DNA of 64,000 nt, from contig CACVKW010000291.1 of assembly GCA_902749685.1 (NCBI GenBank), forward strand, positions 62,001 to 126,000, written 5' to 3'. Origin of the DNA: Olavius sp. associated proteobacterium Delta 1. GTDB lineage: Bacteria; Desulfobacterota; Desulfobacteria; Desulfobacterales; JAFDCJ01. Position numbers and translations under genes: made by a program. Positions 19,215-27,980 of the stretch are shown piece after piece (positions within the stretch are counted from its first letter, which is position 1; every line of letters begins with the position of its first letter). Under the pieces are notes generated by a model. That model was not told where the DNA came from. It did not search any database and saw nothing but the letters and a program-made list of their open reading frames with translations.

Positions 19215-19661
19215 ATGCATTTATCAAAATATAAAAACAATATTTCAGGGCCGAATATAGAAAAAAATGTCAAACAATCCGGTGATCCATCCTTAAAAGG
19301 CAGGACAATTTTGCTTATTGATGATGAGCCAATGGTTACAGACATCTGCGAGATGATGCTCATTAAACTGGGGCATAAAGTTCTGAAGGCTCACAGCGGG
19401 TCAGAAGGCCTAAAAATTTACGAAACCTGTAATACCCGGATTGATCTAATCATTTCTGATTTTAATATGCCCGGTATGAACGGGCAGCAAGTCGTTAATA
19501 ATATACGGATAATGGACCCCGCGGTTAAGGTGTTGCTCTCAAGCGGCGGCATGGGCGCTGCTGAGGAGAAAGAAGTTATTCTCAAAGGGTTTGACGGATT
19601 TCTCAAGAAACCATACACGATGAATACATTATCGATTAAGATAGCTGAAATCTTAAACTGA
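19215..19661 (+). CDS. Single-domain response regulator (CheY-like receiver)
   Basis: A 148-residue protein with about 28 polar residues followed by one receiver domain. The acidic pair is in I-D-D-E-P, the phospho-acceptor Asp in L-I-I-S-D-F-N-M-P-G-M-N-G, the Thr/Ser position in L-L-S-S-G-G-M, and the Lys in F-L-K-K-P-Y. No output domain follows, so it acts by protein interaction or as a phosphorelay intermediate. The ATG at 19215 with AAAGGA upstream is preferred over an in-frame TTG at 19191. No histidine kinase is adjacent. A sigma54-like promoter lies upstream. The partner kinase cannot be named from this window. Confidence 0.88.
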   Translation: MHLSKYKNNISGPNIEKNVKQSGDPSLKGRTILLIDDEPMVTDICEMMLIKLGHKVLKAHSGSEGLKIYETCNTRIDLIISDFNMPGMNGQQVVNNIRIMDPAVKVLLSSGGMGAAEEKEVILKGFDGFLKKPYTMNTLSIKIAEILN

Positions 19662-19842
19662 AAAGCGGGTGGCCGCCTCTATCTGTGCGATCAAAAAAAA
19701 CAACCAATTCTCTTCTAATGAAGATTGGACGATGGTCGCTCCCGGGTTGTCTTTGTTTTTGAGCAGGGGCGTTTGTTGTCCGTGAATAAAGACACCTGGG
19801 ATTTTTAGCGGCAAGTCAATCCGTCGAACTTACCGACCATTC

Positions 19843-20028
19843 TCATCTTCCATCGGCTTCACACAACACCTTAAAGTTCTCTATGGCCTTGCGCATGTCC
19901 TGCCACACCTTTGCGGACACTTCCGGTGCCGGTTCCTGTCCGATTTCGGTTCCGATTCTGACCACCACATGGGTGAGGTCCTCGCCCTTCGTGGTCAGCC
20001 GGCAATCAACCAAGAATTTCAGCCCCAT
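19843..20028 (-). CDS. Small hypothetical protein
   Basis: A 61-residue frame from an ATG at 20026-20028, translating to a soluble mixed sequence (T-H-V-V-V-R-I-G-T-E-I-G near the middle and an A-K-V-W-Q-D-M-R-K-A-I-E-N-F helix at the end). The same frame stays open upstream for at least 20 codons and also reads like protein (N-R-I-G-I-K-F-E-D-K-R-F-H-E). The true gene may therefore be longer with an unusual start, or its 5' part may be lost. No family recognised. The next gene on the same strand is far away. Confidence 0.4.
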   Translation of the reverse strand: MGLKFLVDCRLTTKGEDLTHVVVRIGTEIGQEPAPEVSAKVWQDMRKAIENFKVLCEADGR

Positions 20029-20259
20029 TTCGTGGAATCTTTTGTCCTCAAACTTGATTCCAATTCGGTTTGAGAATAAGCAGCAGCGCGGGAACAGGGG
20101 AACAGAAAACTGGAATTAGTCGGGGCGATTGCCTGAATTTTGCACGAGCCCTCTAGCGGCGCACAAGTCGGAGGCTTTCAGATGCAGGATTCAGGTATTA
20201 AAAGCAAAGTAAAGCATGCTGGTCAAATGTAAAGAGGGTCGGTGAATTTATTGCCCGGA

Positions 20260-20390
20260 TGCTGCACAAGTTGAGGTCGCAGATCCGCCTCAATAGGGAT
20301 GCCGCAGCTGCAGGGCATCCAAGGATGGCAGCGACTGTCTGCGACACGAGCCCAGGCCGAATGCCGCTCAACTGAAGTCAAGCGGTGGAA
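20260..20390 (+). ncRNA. Candidate structured RNA upstream of prfC
   Basis: This non-coding block has strong nested complementarity. GTCGCAGA (20276-20283) pairs with TCTGCGAC (20338-20345). Inside it GGATGCC (20297-20303) pairs with GGCATCC (20314-20320) around a GCAGCTGCAG loop. Downstream, CCGCTCAACT and AGTCAAGCGG form an imperfect hairpin from 20363. No reading frame is credible here. Strand and ends are uncertain, since the helices fold equally on both strands. I do not recognise it as a known RNA class. Confidence 0.3.
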
Positions 20391-20435
20391 GCCCAAAAGA
20401 CTTATTTCATTTGCGGGCCTTCAAGCGTGCTGCAA

Positions 20436-20464
20436 TTGACAAAAGCTCCCGGAGAAATTATAAT
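20436..20464 (+). promoter_or_regulatory. Consensus sigma70 promoter of prfC
   Basis: TTGACA at 20436-20441 and TATAAT at 20459-20464 are both perfect consensus hexamers separated by the optimal 17 bases. Transcription would start near 20471, about 137 bases before the prfC ATG and just upstream of a terminator-like hairpin. Confidence 0.85.
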
Positions 20465-20487
20465 AACAGAAAATGTTTGAGTCGCTA

Positions 20488-20534
20488 TTGGACCCGGTCC
20501 CTGTGGCCTGAAAAGGCAGCCGGGGATTTTTTTT
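20488..20534 (+). terminator. Intrinsic terminator/attenuator in the prfC leader
   Basis: GCCT-GAAA-AGGC forms the top of a hairpin extended by CCC/GGG pairs across small internal mismatches, followed by GGGATTTTTTTT. It starts about 20 bases after the predicted transcription start and ends well before the prfC ATG, so it would cut most transcripts to about 60 bases or attenuate prfC. Confidence 0.6.
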
Positions 20535-20607
20535 AGGGGCAAATGCAGATCACCCCTTGCCAATTCTATGGAAATTTGAACCGCTCAGTTTAGGTGAAGA
20601 TAAATTA

Positions 20608-22194
20608 ATGGATAATCATACTCAAAAAGAAATCAGCCGCAGACGGACCTTCGGGATCATCAGTCATCCGGATGCCGGCAAGACCACGTTGACCGAAAAG
20701 CTGCTCCTTTTCGGCGGTGCCATCCAGCAGGCTGGGGCGGTCAAGGCCAAGCATGCCGCCCGCCACGCGACCAGTGACTGGATGTCGATTGAAAAGGAAA
20801 GAGGGATATCCGTCTCGACTTCGGTGATGAAATTCAATTATCGGGATTTTGAGATTAATCTTCTCGACACGCCGGGCCACCAGGACTTCTCCGAAGACAC
20901 TTATCGGGTATTGACCGCCGTCGACAGCACCCTGATGGTGATTGACAATGGCAAGGGGGTTGAAGCCCAGACCGAGAAGCTTATGGAGGTCTGCCGGATG
21001 CGCAACACCCCCATCATTACCTTTATCAACAAGCTCGACCGTGAGGGGATGGCCCCGCTGGATATCCTGGATGACATCGAGGACAAACTGCAGATCGAAT
21101 GCACACCGCTTTCCTGGCCGATCGGGATGGGAAAACGCTTTAAAGGGGTTTACGACTTCTTTCACAAACAGCTGCATCTGTTCAGTCCCGGTAGCGACAC
21201 CCGCGAACAGGACGGGGTCGTGATTAATGATCTGTCAGATCCGGTCCTGGATGAACTGCTGGGCAGCCAGGCTGAAGAACTGCGGCAAGACGTCGAACTG
21301 ATCGAGGGCGCGGTGAACCCCTTTGAGATGAAGCACTTTTTGAAAGGAAGCCAGACGCCGGTCTTTTTCGGCAGTGCCATCAATAATTTCGGTGTTAAAG
21401 AGATGCTGGATGCATTTGTAGAAATGGCGCCCCCGCCGGGTTCGCGTGCGGCCGTCTCGCGGGAAGTGTCACCCTTCGAAAAGTCCTTTTCGGGTTTTGC
21501 GTTTAAAATCCAGGCCAATATGAACCCGGCCCATCGCGACCGGATCGCGTTTGTCAGGATCTGCTCCGGCAAATTCAGGCGGGGGATGAAGGTGGTTCAC
21601 CATCGGATCGGAAAGGAAGTCGCCCTGGCCAATGCGACGATCTTCATGGCCCAGGGCCGGGACAATGTGACAGAGGCCTTTCCCGGCGACATTATCGGCA
21701 TCCACAACCACGGAACCATCAAGATCGGTGACACATTCAGCGAGAAGGAGCTTTTGAAATTTTCCGGTATACCGAACTTTGCCCCGGAATTTTTCAGGCG
21801 CGTTCGCCTGAAGAACCCGCTTAAGGCCAAGCACCTGCAGAAGGGCCTGACCCAGCTTGCGGAAGAGGGCACGGTCCAGGTTTTCAGGCCGATTACGGGC
21901 AGTGACTATATCCTGGGGGCGGTCGGTGTCCTCCAGTTTGACGTCACCATGGCCCGGCTCAAGGCCGAGTATGGTGTGGATGCGATCTATGAACCGGTGG
22001 ATCTTGCGGTGGCACGCTGGATTGAGTGCGGTGACCGCAAAAAACTGGCCGAATTTGAAAAAAAGAACACGGCCAACCTGGCCAGAGATTCTCAAGGCTG
22101 CCTGTCCTTTCTGACAACCAGTGAATTCCAACTCAATTACTGCATGGAAGAATGGCCGGAGGTGGAATTTTATAAGACGCGGGATATAAATTAG
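20608..22194 (+). CDS. prfC: Peptide chain release factor 3
   Basis: A 528-residue translational GTPase that recycles RF1 and RF2 after termination; E. coli RF3 is 529 residues. G1 is [10 protein letters not shown]2 lies in E-K-E-R-G-I-S-V, G3 is [14 protein letters not shown], and G4 is N-K-L-D-R-E. The S-E-D-T-Y-R sequence after G3 is typical of RF3 rather than EF-G. The ATG at 20608 follows AGGTGAAGA; the in-frame codon at 20557 would add an unlikely extension. It is driven by a perfect sigma70 promoter with a terminator-like hairpin in its leader. Next gene downstream is the ABC-F protein. Confidence 0.95.
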   Translation: MDNHTQKEISRRRTFGIISHPDAGKTTLTEKLLLFGGAIQQAGAVKAKHAARHATSDWMSIEKERGISVSTSVMKFNYRDFEINLLDTPGHQDFSEDTYRVLTAVDSTLMVIDNGKGVEAQTEKLMEVCRMRNTPIITFINKLDREGMAPLDILDDIEDKLQIECTPLSWPIGMGKRFKGVYDFFHKQLHLFSPGSDTREQDGVVINDLSDPVLDELLGSQAEELRQDVELIEGAVNPFEMKHFLKGSQTPVFFGSAINNFGVKEMLDAFVEMAPPPGSRAAVSREVSPFEKSFSGFAFKIQANMNPAHRDRIAFVRICSGKFRRGMKVVHHRIGKEVALANATIFMAQGRDNVTEAFPGDIIGIHNHGTIKIGDTFSEKELLKFSGIPNFAPEFFRRVRLKNPLKAKHLQKGLTQLAEEGTVQVFRPITGSDYILGAVGVLQFDVTMARLKAEYGVDAIYEPVDLAVARWIECGDRKKLAEFEKKNTANLARDSQGCLSFLTTSEFQLNYCMEEWPEVEFYKTRDIN

Positions 22195-22260
22195 ATGGCT
22201 ATGAATTTCTACAACTTAATGAAAATGTAAAATTTTTTTGAAGTCTGGGTTTTTTCCTCA

Positions 22261-22415
22261 ATCATGGAACAATGGAATAGTGGAATGATGGGATAGTGGG
22301 TTTTTTAAAGGAAATTATCCATTTTAATATTGTCGTTCCGCCTTCGGCGGACCATAATCCCAACACGCCAGTAACCCAAGACCCAATATTCCAACATTCC
22401 AACATTCCAATTAGG
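22261..22415. repeat. Intergenic inverted-arm repeat (GGAATAGTGG/CCAACATTCC)
   Basis: A left arm of GGAATAGTGGAATGATGG-like words (about 22265-22300) faces a right arm of CCAATATTCCAACATTCC words (about 22383-22411), with a GCCTTCGGCGGA hairpin between them. The same word set appears at about 54431-54505. It fills most of the prfC to uup spacer, which otherwise shows no gene. Confidence 0.5.
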
Positions 22416-22494
22416 CGAAGCCCTTAACAAAAACCCTAGTTAAGTTAAAAACCAAATAGGAGTTATTCGTTAATGGTTCCAAAAGGTTGGCTTT

Positions 22495-24399
22495 ATGGCG
22501 ATGATCGGTATGCGGGATATGTGCTGGGGATTCGCTGAACCCCCGCTGCTGGAAAACGTCACGTTCCAGATCGAAAGCGGGGAGCGCGTGTGTCTGGTGG
22601 GTCGCAACGGTGTCGGCAAGTCCTGCCTGCTGAAGCTTCTGGCCGGCGAAATGCTTCCGGACAGCGGTGATATCTGGCGCCGGCAGGGCATCAGCGTGGC
22701 TGCGCTGGAACAGGATGTGCCGGCGGGATTCGACGGCACGATATTTGATGTGGTTGCCGAAGGCCTCGGCCAAACGGGCCGGGCGCTGGCTGAGCACAGC
22801 CGGATCTGCAAAAACACTGAGATCAGGGACAACCCCCAACTGGCAAAAAGGCGCGACGAATTGCAGCATCTGCTCGATGCCGGCGGTGGATGGGAGCTGT
22901 TGACCCGCGTCGAAAGCATTCTTTCAAGAACCCGGCTGGATCCTGAGATTCGGTTCAGCGACCTTTCAGCAGGGTTGAAACGGCGCTCGCTGTTTGCGCG
23001 GGCCCTGGCCCTCAAACCGGACCTCCTCCTGCTGGATGAACCCACCAACCATCTTGACATCGACACGATCATATGGATGGAAAAATTTATCCAGCGCCAC
23101 GTAAAAACCCTGCTTTTTATCACCCATGACCGCGCATTTCTTAAAAAGATCGCCAGCCGGATCATGGAACTGGACCGGGGCCGCCTGGTTTCCTATGATT
23201 GCGATTACGCCACCTATTTAAAACGAAGACAGGCTGCCCTGGAGATCGAAGAAACTCAAAACGGGGTGTTCGACCAAAAACTGTCCCAGGAGGAAGCCTG
23301 GATCAGAAAAGGGATCAAAGCCCGCAGAACGCGCAACGAAGGGCGCGTCAGGAGCCTGCAGAAGATGCGTGCAGCCTACCGGGCCCGCCGCCGCCAAATC
23401 GGCAGTGTCAGGCTGCAGGTTCAGGAGGCGGAACGAACCGGCAAGCTTGTGATTGAGGCCCGGGCCGTGAATTTTTCCTATGGACAGGCCTCGATCGTGC
23501 GGGATTTTTCCACGCTTATTATGCGCGGAGATAAGGTGGGTATCATCGGCCCCAACGGTGTGGGCAAAACCACCCTTCTCAAAATCCTTTTAAAGGCAGC
23601 GAGCCCGGAAACAGGCAGTGTCCGTCACGGCACCAACCTTCAGGTGGTGTATTTTGACCAACTCCGGGCGCAGCTCGATGAGCACAAGACGGTGCGCGAA
23701 AACATCGCGGCCGGCAACGACTTTATTATTTTTAATGACCAAAAACGCCATGTCATCAGCCACCTTCAGGATTTTCTCTTCTCGCCCGAAAGATGCCGCA
23801 CGCCGGTTGGTGTCCTTTCCGGCGGAGAAAAGAACCGGCTGCTGCTGGCCAAGTTGTTCACGAAGCCGGCCAACGTTCTGGTGCTGGACGAGCCGACCAA
23901 TGACCTTGATACCGAAACCCTGGAGCTTTTGGAGGAGCTTATTTTCGAGTACCGGGGAACCCTGCTGCTGGTCAGCCACGACCGGGCCTTTTTAAATAAT
24001 GTGGTCACCAGCACCATTGTTTTTGAAGGCAACGGGCAGGTGGTTGAATACGCCGGCGGGTACGATGACTGGCTCAGCCAGCGGCCGCAAGGTGCCGCAG
24101 AGCGTCTGCCGGGCAAAAATAGCCGCAAAAAAATACGGCCAAAACCCAAAGTGCGCCCATCACGCAAGCTGGGGTATATGCAAAAGCGGGAAATGCAGGA
24201 TTTGCCCCATAAGATCGAAGCTTTAGAGTCAGAGCAAAAAGAGCTGTTTGGGGTCCTGTCCAACCCGTTGTTTTACAAAAAAGAAAAAGACGAGATTGCC
24301 GGGGTCAAATCGAATTTCGATCGCGTCGAGCGTGAAATCGAAAGCGCCTACCGCCGCTGGGAAGAACTTGAAGCGATCAAATCACTAGCGGACAGTTAG
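22495..24399 (+). CDS. uup: ABC-F ATPase Uup
   Basis: A 634-residue soluble protein with two ABC ATPase domains in tandem and no membrane segments, the ABC-F layout. Walker A motifs are G-R-N-G-V-G-K-S and G-P-N-G-V-G-K-T; Walker B motifs are L-L-L-D-E-P-T-N-H-L-D and V-L-D-E-P-T-N-D-L-D; the second signature is L-S-G-G-E-K-N-R. The first signature reads L-S-A-G-L-K-R-R. The arginine-rich inter-domain linker (R-R-T-R-N-E-G-R-V-R near 280) and the C-terminal charged coiled coil (about 550-630) fit Uup, which is 635 residues in E. coli. ABC-F proteins act on ribosomes; Uup is also linked to transposon excision. AAAGG lies upstream of the ATG. Confidence 0.9.
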   Translation: MAMIGMRDMCWGFAEPPLLENVTFQIESGERVCLVGRNGVGKSCLLKLLAGEMLPDSGDIWRRQGISVAALEQDVPAGFDGTIFDVVAEGLGQTGRALAEHSRICKNTEIRDNPQLAKRRDELQHLLDAGGGWELLTRVESILSRTRLDPEIRFSDLSAGLKRRSLFARALALKPDLLLLDEPTNHLDIDTIIWMEKFIQRHVKTLLFITHDRAFLKKIASRIMELDRGRLVSYDCDYATYLKRRQAALEIEETQNGVFDQKLSQEEAWIRKGIKARRTRNEGRVRSLQKMRAAYRARRRQIGSVRLQVQEAERTGKLVIEARAVNFSYGQASIVRDFSTLIMRGDKVGIIGPNGVGKTTLLKILLKAASPETGSVRHGTNLQVVYFDQLRAQLDEHKTVRENIAAGNDFIIFNDQKRHVISHLQDFLFSPERCRTPVGVLSGGEKNRLLLAKLFTKPANVLVLDEPTNDLDTETLELLEELIFEYRGTLLLVSHDRAFLNNVVTSTIVFEGNGQVVEYAGGYDDWLSQRPQGAAERLPGKNSRKKIRPKPKVRPSRKLGYMQKREMQDLPHKIEALESEQKELFGVLSNPLFYKKEKDEIAGVKSNFDRVEREIESAYRRWEELEAIKSLADS

Positions 24400-24505
24400 A
24401 AGCGATATCCCGATTGTCGGTGACAGCGGCCGCACCGACCCGGCCGGCGGTGACCGTCCCACCCTGGGTAAATCCAGATAAACTTTCCTTTTCCCCACGT
24501 TATGT

Positions 24506-24511
24506 TATAAT
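24506..24511 (+). promoter_or_regulatory. Likely -10 element before the small membrane protein gene
   Basis: A perfect TATAAT lies about 47 bases before the ATG at 24558. The matching -35 region is poor (TTTCCT at 16 bases), so this is a weak promoter call. Confidence 0.3.
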
Positions 24512-24557
24512 CATTACAATACATTTGCAATAAATTTGACAGATAAGGGGAATCGCT

Positions 24558-24758
24558 ATGCGCGGAACTTTGCTCATCGGCCTGGCAGTGGTGTTGCTGA
24601 TCATCGGATTGTTGGTCATAAAAAATATGGATGCCGATAAACCAGGCGCTGTCCAAGAATCGCAGACGAAAGCGTACGTCGAAAAAGCAAAAAAAGTTGC
24701 AGATGATGTGGATAAACGATTTAAAGACATCAAAATGAAGACGCCTGGGGTCGATTAA
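24558..24758 (+). CDS. Small single-pass membrane protein
   Basis: A 66-residue protein with one N-terminal membrane helix (residues 4-21, rich in Leu, Ile and Val) and a short charged C-terminal tail (D-D-V-D-K-R-F-K-D-I-K) that likely forms a helix on one side of the membrane. A clear AAGGGG site lies about eight bases before the ATG. I do not recognise a family. It follows uup by 158 bases and appears to be transcribed on its own. Confidence 0.6.
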   Translation: MRGTLLIGLAVVLLIIGLLVIKNMDADKPGAVQESQTKAYVEKAKKVADDVDKRFKDIKMKTPGVD

Positions 24759-24787
24759 TTTTTCGGCGGATATTGCGTTTTCATCCG

Positions 24788-24922
24788 TTGAAGCTGCTGT
24801 TTTTCCCATTGGCTGCGATCGTCGGCACATGCTGCATGGGGTGGGCGCTTTACTTTCATCGGAAAGGAGCCGTTTTATGGCGCGGGCGAACCATCAAGGT
24901 GAAAGAAGAAGGATCCGGTTAG
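24788..24922 (+). pseudogene. C-terminal fragment of a family 2 glycosyltransferase
   Basis: A 44-codon frame from a TTG. It holds a membrane helix (L-L-F-F-P-L-A-A-I-V-G) followed by R-K-G-A-V-L-W-R-G-R-T-I-K-V, which resembles the extreme C-terminus of membrane-bound family 2 glycosyltransferases (hydrophobic helix, then G-x-x-W-R-G-x). Everything upstream, including the GT-A catalytic domain, is missing. It could instead be a tiny independent membrane protein, but no ribosome site is visible. Confidence 0.35.
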
Positions 24923-25117
24923 GAGTCAAACCTTCCCGGTAGCATTCGACTAGTCAAAGCCCGGCCTGTACCAAGCCCCAGTTTACTAGTTTATCCAAAT
25001 AATCCGATTTTCAGCAGGCACGCCAGTAAATCAACCCGCTCAACAACCTGCCTGGGTTCACAATTTTTTAATTCACTGTCTGACGGATATCAATCCTTTG
25101 GCGAGGCCTTTTGATGC

Positions 25118-25146
25118 TTGACAGGGATAGATCTGCGTACTATACC
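25118..25146 (+). promoter_or_regulatory. Sigma70-type promoter of the C45 hydrolase gene
   Basis: TTGACA at 25118-25123 is a perfect -35 box. It is 17 bases from TATACC at 25141-25146, which matches four of six -10 positions. The start codon at 25267 lies about 115 bases after the predicted transcription start. Confidence 0.55.
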
Positions 25147-25266
25147 TCTCATGTTTAACAGCAAGGTATTTACGCGACTGATCTATGATCGGAAGGGTTT
25201 CAAGTTCTTTTGATAAGCTTTTGAACTGAACGGTACAAGAGATAAAGGCTCAAACCGGAGATCCAT

Positions 25267-26328
25267 ATGAATAGCATTGAACAATTCGAGGCCGGCGGCA
25301 GCCACCATGAAGTGGGACTGGCCATCGGATCTCATTTTGCTGATGCGATCCACCGATTTTTTGACAGTTACGAGCGTCTGCAACAACAACTCCTGCCTTT
25401 TTACTGCACATCAGCCGGGAAAAACTATTATCAGTCATTTCTTGGGCTGCACCGCGAGCGCTTTCCCGCATACATGTCTGAACTCGAGGGCATCGCAGCG
25501 GGAGCAAAACGGTCCTTTGAAGAGGTTTTTCTAGTCAATTTGCGGGGTGAATTCTCAGGATTGATGCCGCCAGCGTCTCAGACCGGCGATACCCCTGTTC
25601 AGGGATGCACCGATTGTCTGGTTCTTACCGCAGATTCAGCCCTGATTGGGCACAATGAAGATGGAAGTCCGGCCTCTTTCGGTCGCCTGTATGTCGTGAC
25701 TGTGAATCTCGCTGAAGGTCCGACCTTCAGCGCACTATCCTATCCCGGCTTTCTGCCCGGAAATGCATTCGGTTATAATCAGGCCGGGATCCTGCACACG
25801 GTGAATCATGTGGCGCCGCGACCGATAAAGGTGGGATTGAGCCGGCATTTTCTCGCCCGTACCCTTCTCGATTCCCGCACCCTGGATGAAGCCATCCGCA
25901 ATATTACCGAGTCCGATCGGGCGTCCGGATTCAATTACAACATCGGATCGCTATCCGAACGACGGGTAGTCAGCGTCGAAGTCGCACCGGATCGCCATCA
26001 TGTCCGTGAGGTACAGGGCTATTATACCCACACTAACCATTATTTCGAACTGAACGAACAGAAGCAGGAGATTACCCAGTCGAGTCGAAAGCGGCTGAAA
26101 CGCAGCATGATTCTTGGCCGGGCGACACCGCCCAGCGAGCCCGGTCATATACTGGCATTGCTGAGTAACCGGACCGATCGCGATTATCCCATATACCGTG
26201 ACGCGGCATTGCCGGATGTCGATGCGACCCTGTGCTCGGCACTTTACGATTTGGATAGTCGTGAACTGCGGATCTATCACGATCATCCGGTCAAAGAACC
26301 GGGGAACTATGTGAAATTATCCCTGTAA
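25267..26328 (+). CDS. C45 family autoproteolytic acyltransferase/hydrolase
   Basis: A 353-residue member of the peptidase C45 family (acyl-CoA:6-aminopenicillanate acyltransferase-like Ntn hydrolases). The precursor is expected to cut itself before a Cys that becomes the N-terminal nucleophile. Here that is Gly-Cys in V-Q-G-C-T-D-C, followed by the family's I-G-H-N-E-D-G stretch and F-N-Y-N-I-G later. Such enzymes form or hydrolyse amide bonds; the substrate is not readable. It lies about 200 bases before the genes of a polyamine-type ABC transporter on the same strand, which could hint at an amide of a polyamine or amino acid as substrate (inference). No signal peptide is seen. Confidence 0.82.
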   Translation: MNSIEQFEAGGSHHEVGLAIGSHFADAIHRFFDSYERLQQQLLPFYCTSAGKNYYQSFLGLHRERFPAYMSELEGIAAGAKRSFEEVFLVNLRGEFSGLMPPASQTGDTPVQGCTDCLVLTADSALIGHNEDGSPASFGRLYVVTVNLAEGPTFSALSYPGFLPGNAFGYNQAGILHTVNHVAPRPIKVGLSRHFLARTLLDSRTLDEAIRNITESDRASGFNYNIGSLSERRVVSVEVAPDRHHVREVQGYYTHTNHYFELNEQKQEITQSSRKRLKRSMILGRATPPSEPGHILALLSNRTDRDYPIYRDAALPDVDATLCSALYDLDSRELRIYHDHPVKEPGNYVKLSL

Positions 26329-26530
26329 CATCGAAGGCGACCCTGCTGCCTCGGGTGTATATTTAAATCTGAACTCTCAAATCTTGCACTCTTTATCGCC
26401 GTTTAGCTCGAAAATTGACTTCTAACCTGCATTGGGAATACTGCCGCGTATCTCGGCGAAAGGGTTTCCACGGACCCGTGTCCGGGTCCGTATTTCATCT
26501 AATCGACCTACACATGAAAGGAGAAAAGCC

Positions 26531-27610
26531 ATGAACAAGGAAGTATTTGGGGGAAAAAGCATTTTATTGATTGTTGGCCTGGTGTGCGCTGCTCTAATTC
26601 TATGGGGATCTCCGGCGCTAGCCGAAGAAAAGATCGAAGGCCCTTTGCATGTTGAGTCCTGGGGCGGAAGTTATGCCGAGGCGGTCAAAAGCTACATCAT
26701 TGAGCCGTTTAAAAAGAAATATGGCATCGAGGTCACGCACGGATTTTTCGGCAATAATCCGGAGCAATTGGCCAAATTGCAGGCGGGGAAATCTGCGATC
26801 GATGTTTCATTTCTGAGTCAGAATTTTGTATTTCGGGCCAAAGAAGCGGACCTTCTTTTACCGATCCGGGTTGAAAATGTACCGAATTACCAAAAACTTT
26901 TCGATACATTTAAAAATCCCTCCTACGACCCCGGTCCCCAGGTTTTCTGCATCAGCTACTTCTGGGGCGATACGGCCATTGCCTGGAATACAAAATATGC
27001 CAAGAAACCCATATCATGGGACGCATTATGGGATCCTCGCTACAAGGGACACGTCGCCTTATACAACGACGGAGCTCAGGCCATTCCACAAACAGCAATT
27101 CTCCTCGGCCAGGATCCGAATAACATTACCGATCTGGATGTCGTGATGGCCAAGCTGAGAGAACTGAAGCCCAATCTGCTCAAATTCTGGTCCAGCGGGG
27201 CGGAGCTGACCTCGCTTTTTGCAACCGGAGAAGTATGGATTGCCGACTTCTGGCGGGGACGGGTAAACAATTTAAAAAAAGACGGACAACCGGTCGAATA
27301 CACTCAACCGAAAGAAGGCAGCATTGGCTGGGTGGATACTATCGTGATTCCCAAGGGGGCAAAACACCGCCGTGCGGCGGAAGCTTTTCTGGATTTTGCC
27401 CTTTCCAAAGAGGTACACACCCTTTTCGTGACCAAGGGAATCACCTACGCGCCCTGTTCCAGCCTGGTTGAATTGACGCCCGAGCAAAGTGATCTTTTAG
27501 GTGCCAGCCCTGAGCTACGGGATAAGGTCGTATTTATCGATCCGGGTTACCAGCTGAAGAATAGTGGCAAGTGGAACACTTTGATGAATGAGTTGATGGC
27601 CGGCAAGTAG
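26531..27610 (+). CDS. Polyamine-type ABC transporter substrate-binding protein
   Basis: A 359-residue periplasmic binding protein of the PotD/PotF (extracellular solute-binding family 1/8) type. The signal peptide spans about residues 1-31 (ending S-P-A-L-A-E-E). The mature domain shows the family features V-E-S-W-G-G-S-Y-A-E-A, W-G-D-T-A-I-A-W-N-T-K-Y, I-S-W-D-A-L-W-D-P-R-Y-K-G-H-V-A, and a late G-W-V-D-T-I-V-I-P-K-G-A. The ATG at 26531 has a strong AAAGGAG site; the in-frame start at 26432 would mask the signal peptide. The ATPase and both permeases follow on the same strand. Polyamine versus another amine or opine-like ligand is not settled by the sequence. Confidence 0.88.
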   Translation: MNKEVFGGKSILLIVGLVCAALILWGSPALAEEKIEGPLHVESWGGSYAEAVKSYIIEPFKKKYGIEVTHGFFGNNPEQLAKLQAGKSAIDVSFLSQNFVFRAKEADLLLPIRVENVPNYQKLFDTFKNPSYDPGPQVFCISYFWGDTAIAWNTKYAKKPISWDALWDPRYKGHVALYNDGAQAIPQTAILLGQDPNNITDLDVVMAKLRELKPNLLKFWSSGAELTSLFATGEVWIADFWRGRVNNLKKDGQPVEYTQPKEGSIGWVDTIVIPKGAKHRRAAEAFLDFALSKEVHTLFVTKGITYAPCSSLVELTPEQSDLLGASPELRDKVVFIDPGYQLKNSGKWNTLMNELMAGK

Positions 27611-27720
27611 GCAGTGCCTGTCAATCCTAGAACTACTTAATTACACATGCTACCAACATAACGGATAGCTTAAGGTATATGAGGCCAAGCCGGGGTGGGT
27701 TACAGGCTGTCCAACAGCTC

Positions 27721-27831
27721 GTTTCCCCTCCCTTGACGGGAGGGGATCAAGGAGAGGGTGAATAGATAAGACGCTGATGCTATTCCTATTTTATCACCCC
27801 CGCCTAACCCTTCCCCGTCAAGGGGGGAATC
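27721..27831. repeat. Palindromic intergenic element (CCCTTGACGGG arms)
   Basis: An inverted repeat of about 40-base arms. The left arm is CCCCTCCCTTGACGGGAGGGG followed by an AGGAGAGGGTGA end (27725-27761). The right arm is TCACCCCCGCC to TTCCCCGTCAAGGGGGGAA (27794-27830). The spacer is about 30 bases. It lies between the binding-protein gene and the ATPase gene, so the transporter transcript would carry a large hairpin here. The rest of the 370-base spacer shows no gene. Confidence 0.65.
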
Positions 27832-27980
27832 TTCGATACTTCATATTTGAGTGTTTATGGGGATAAACACGGCCCAACGGAACAAAATGTCATCCGGTCA
27901 TAAAGGATCTAGTATGGCTTTATGTTGACGGAACTGCCCCTTTCAGAGAAGCACGCTATTCATTTGAGGAAACGAAATCC

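Noticed and set aside
19680-19760. AACAACC...GGTTGTC with T-run after the response regulator
   Set aside because: Loop too long and base pairing too weak to call a terminator.
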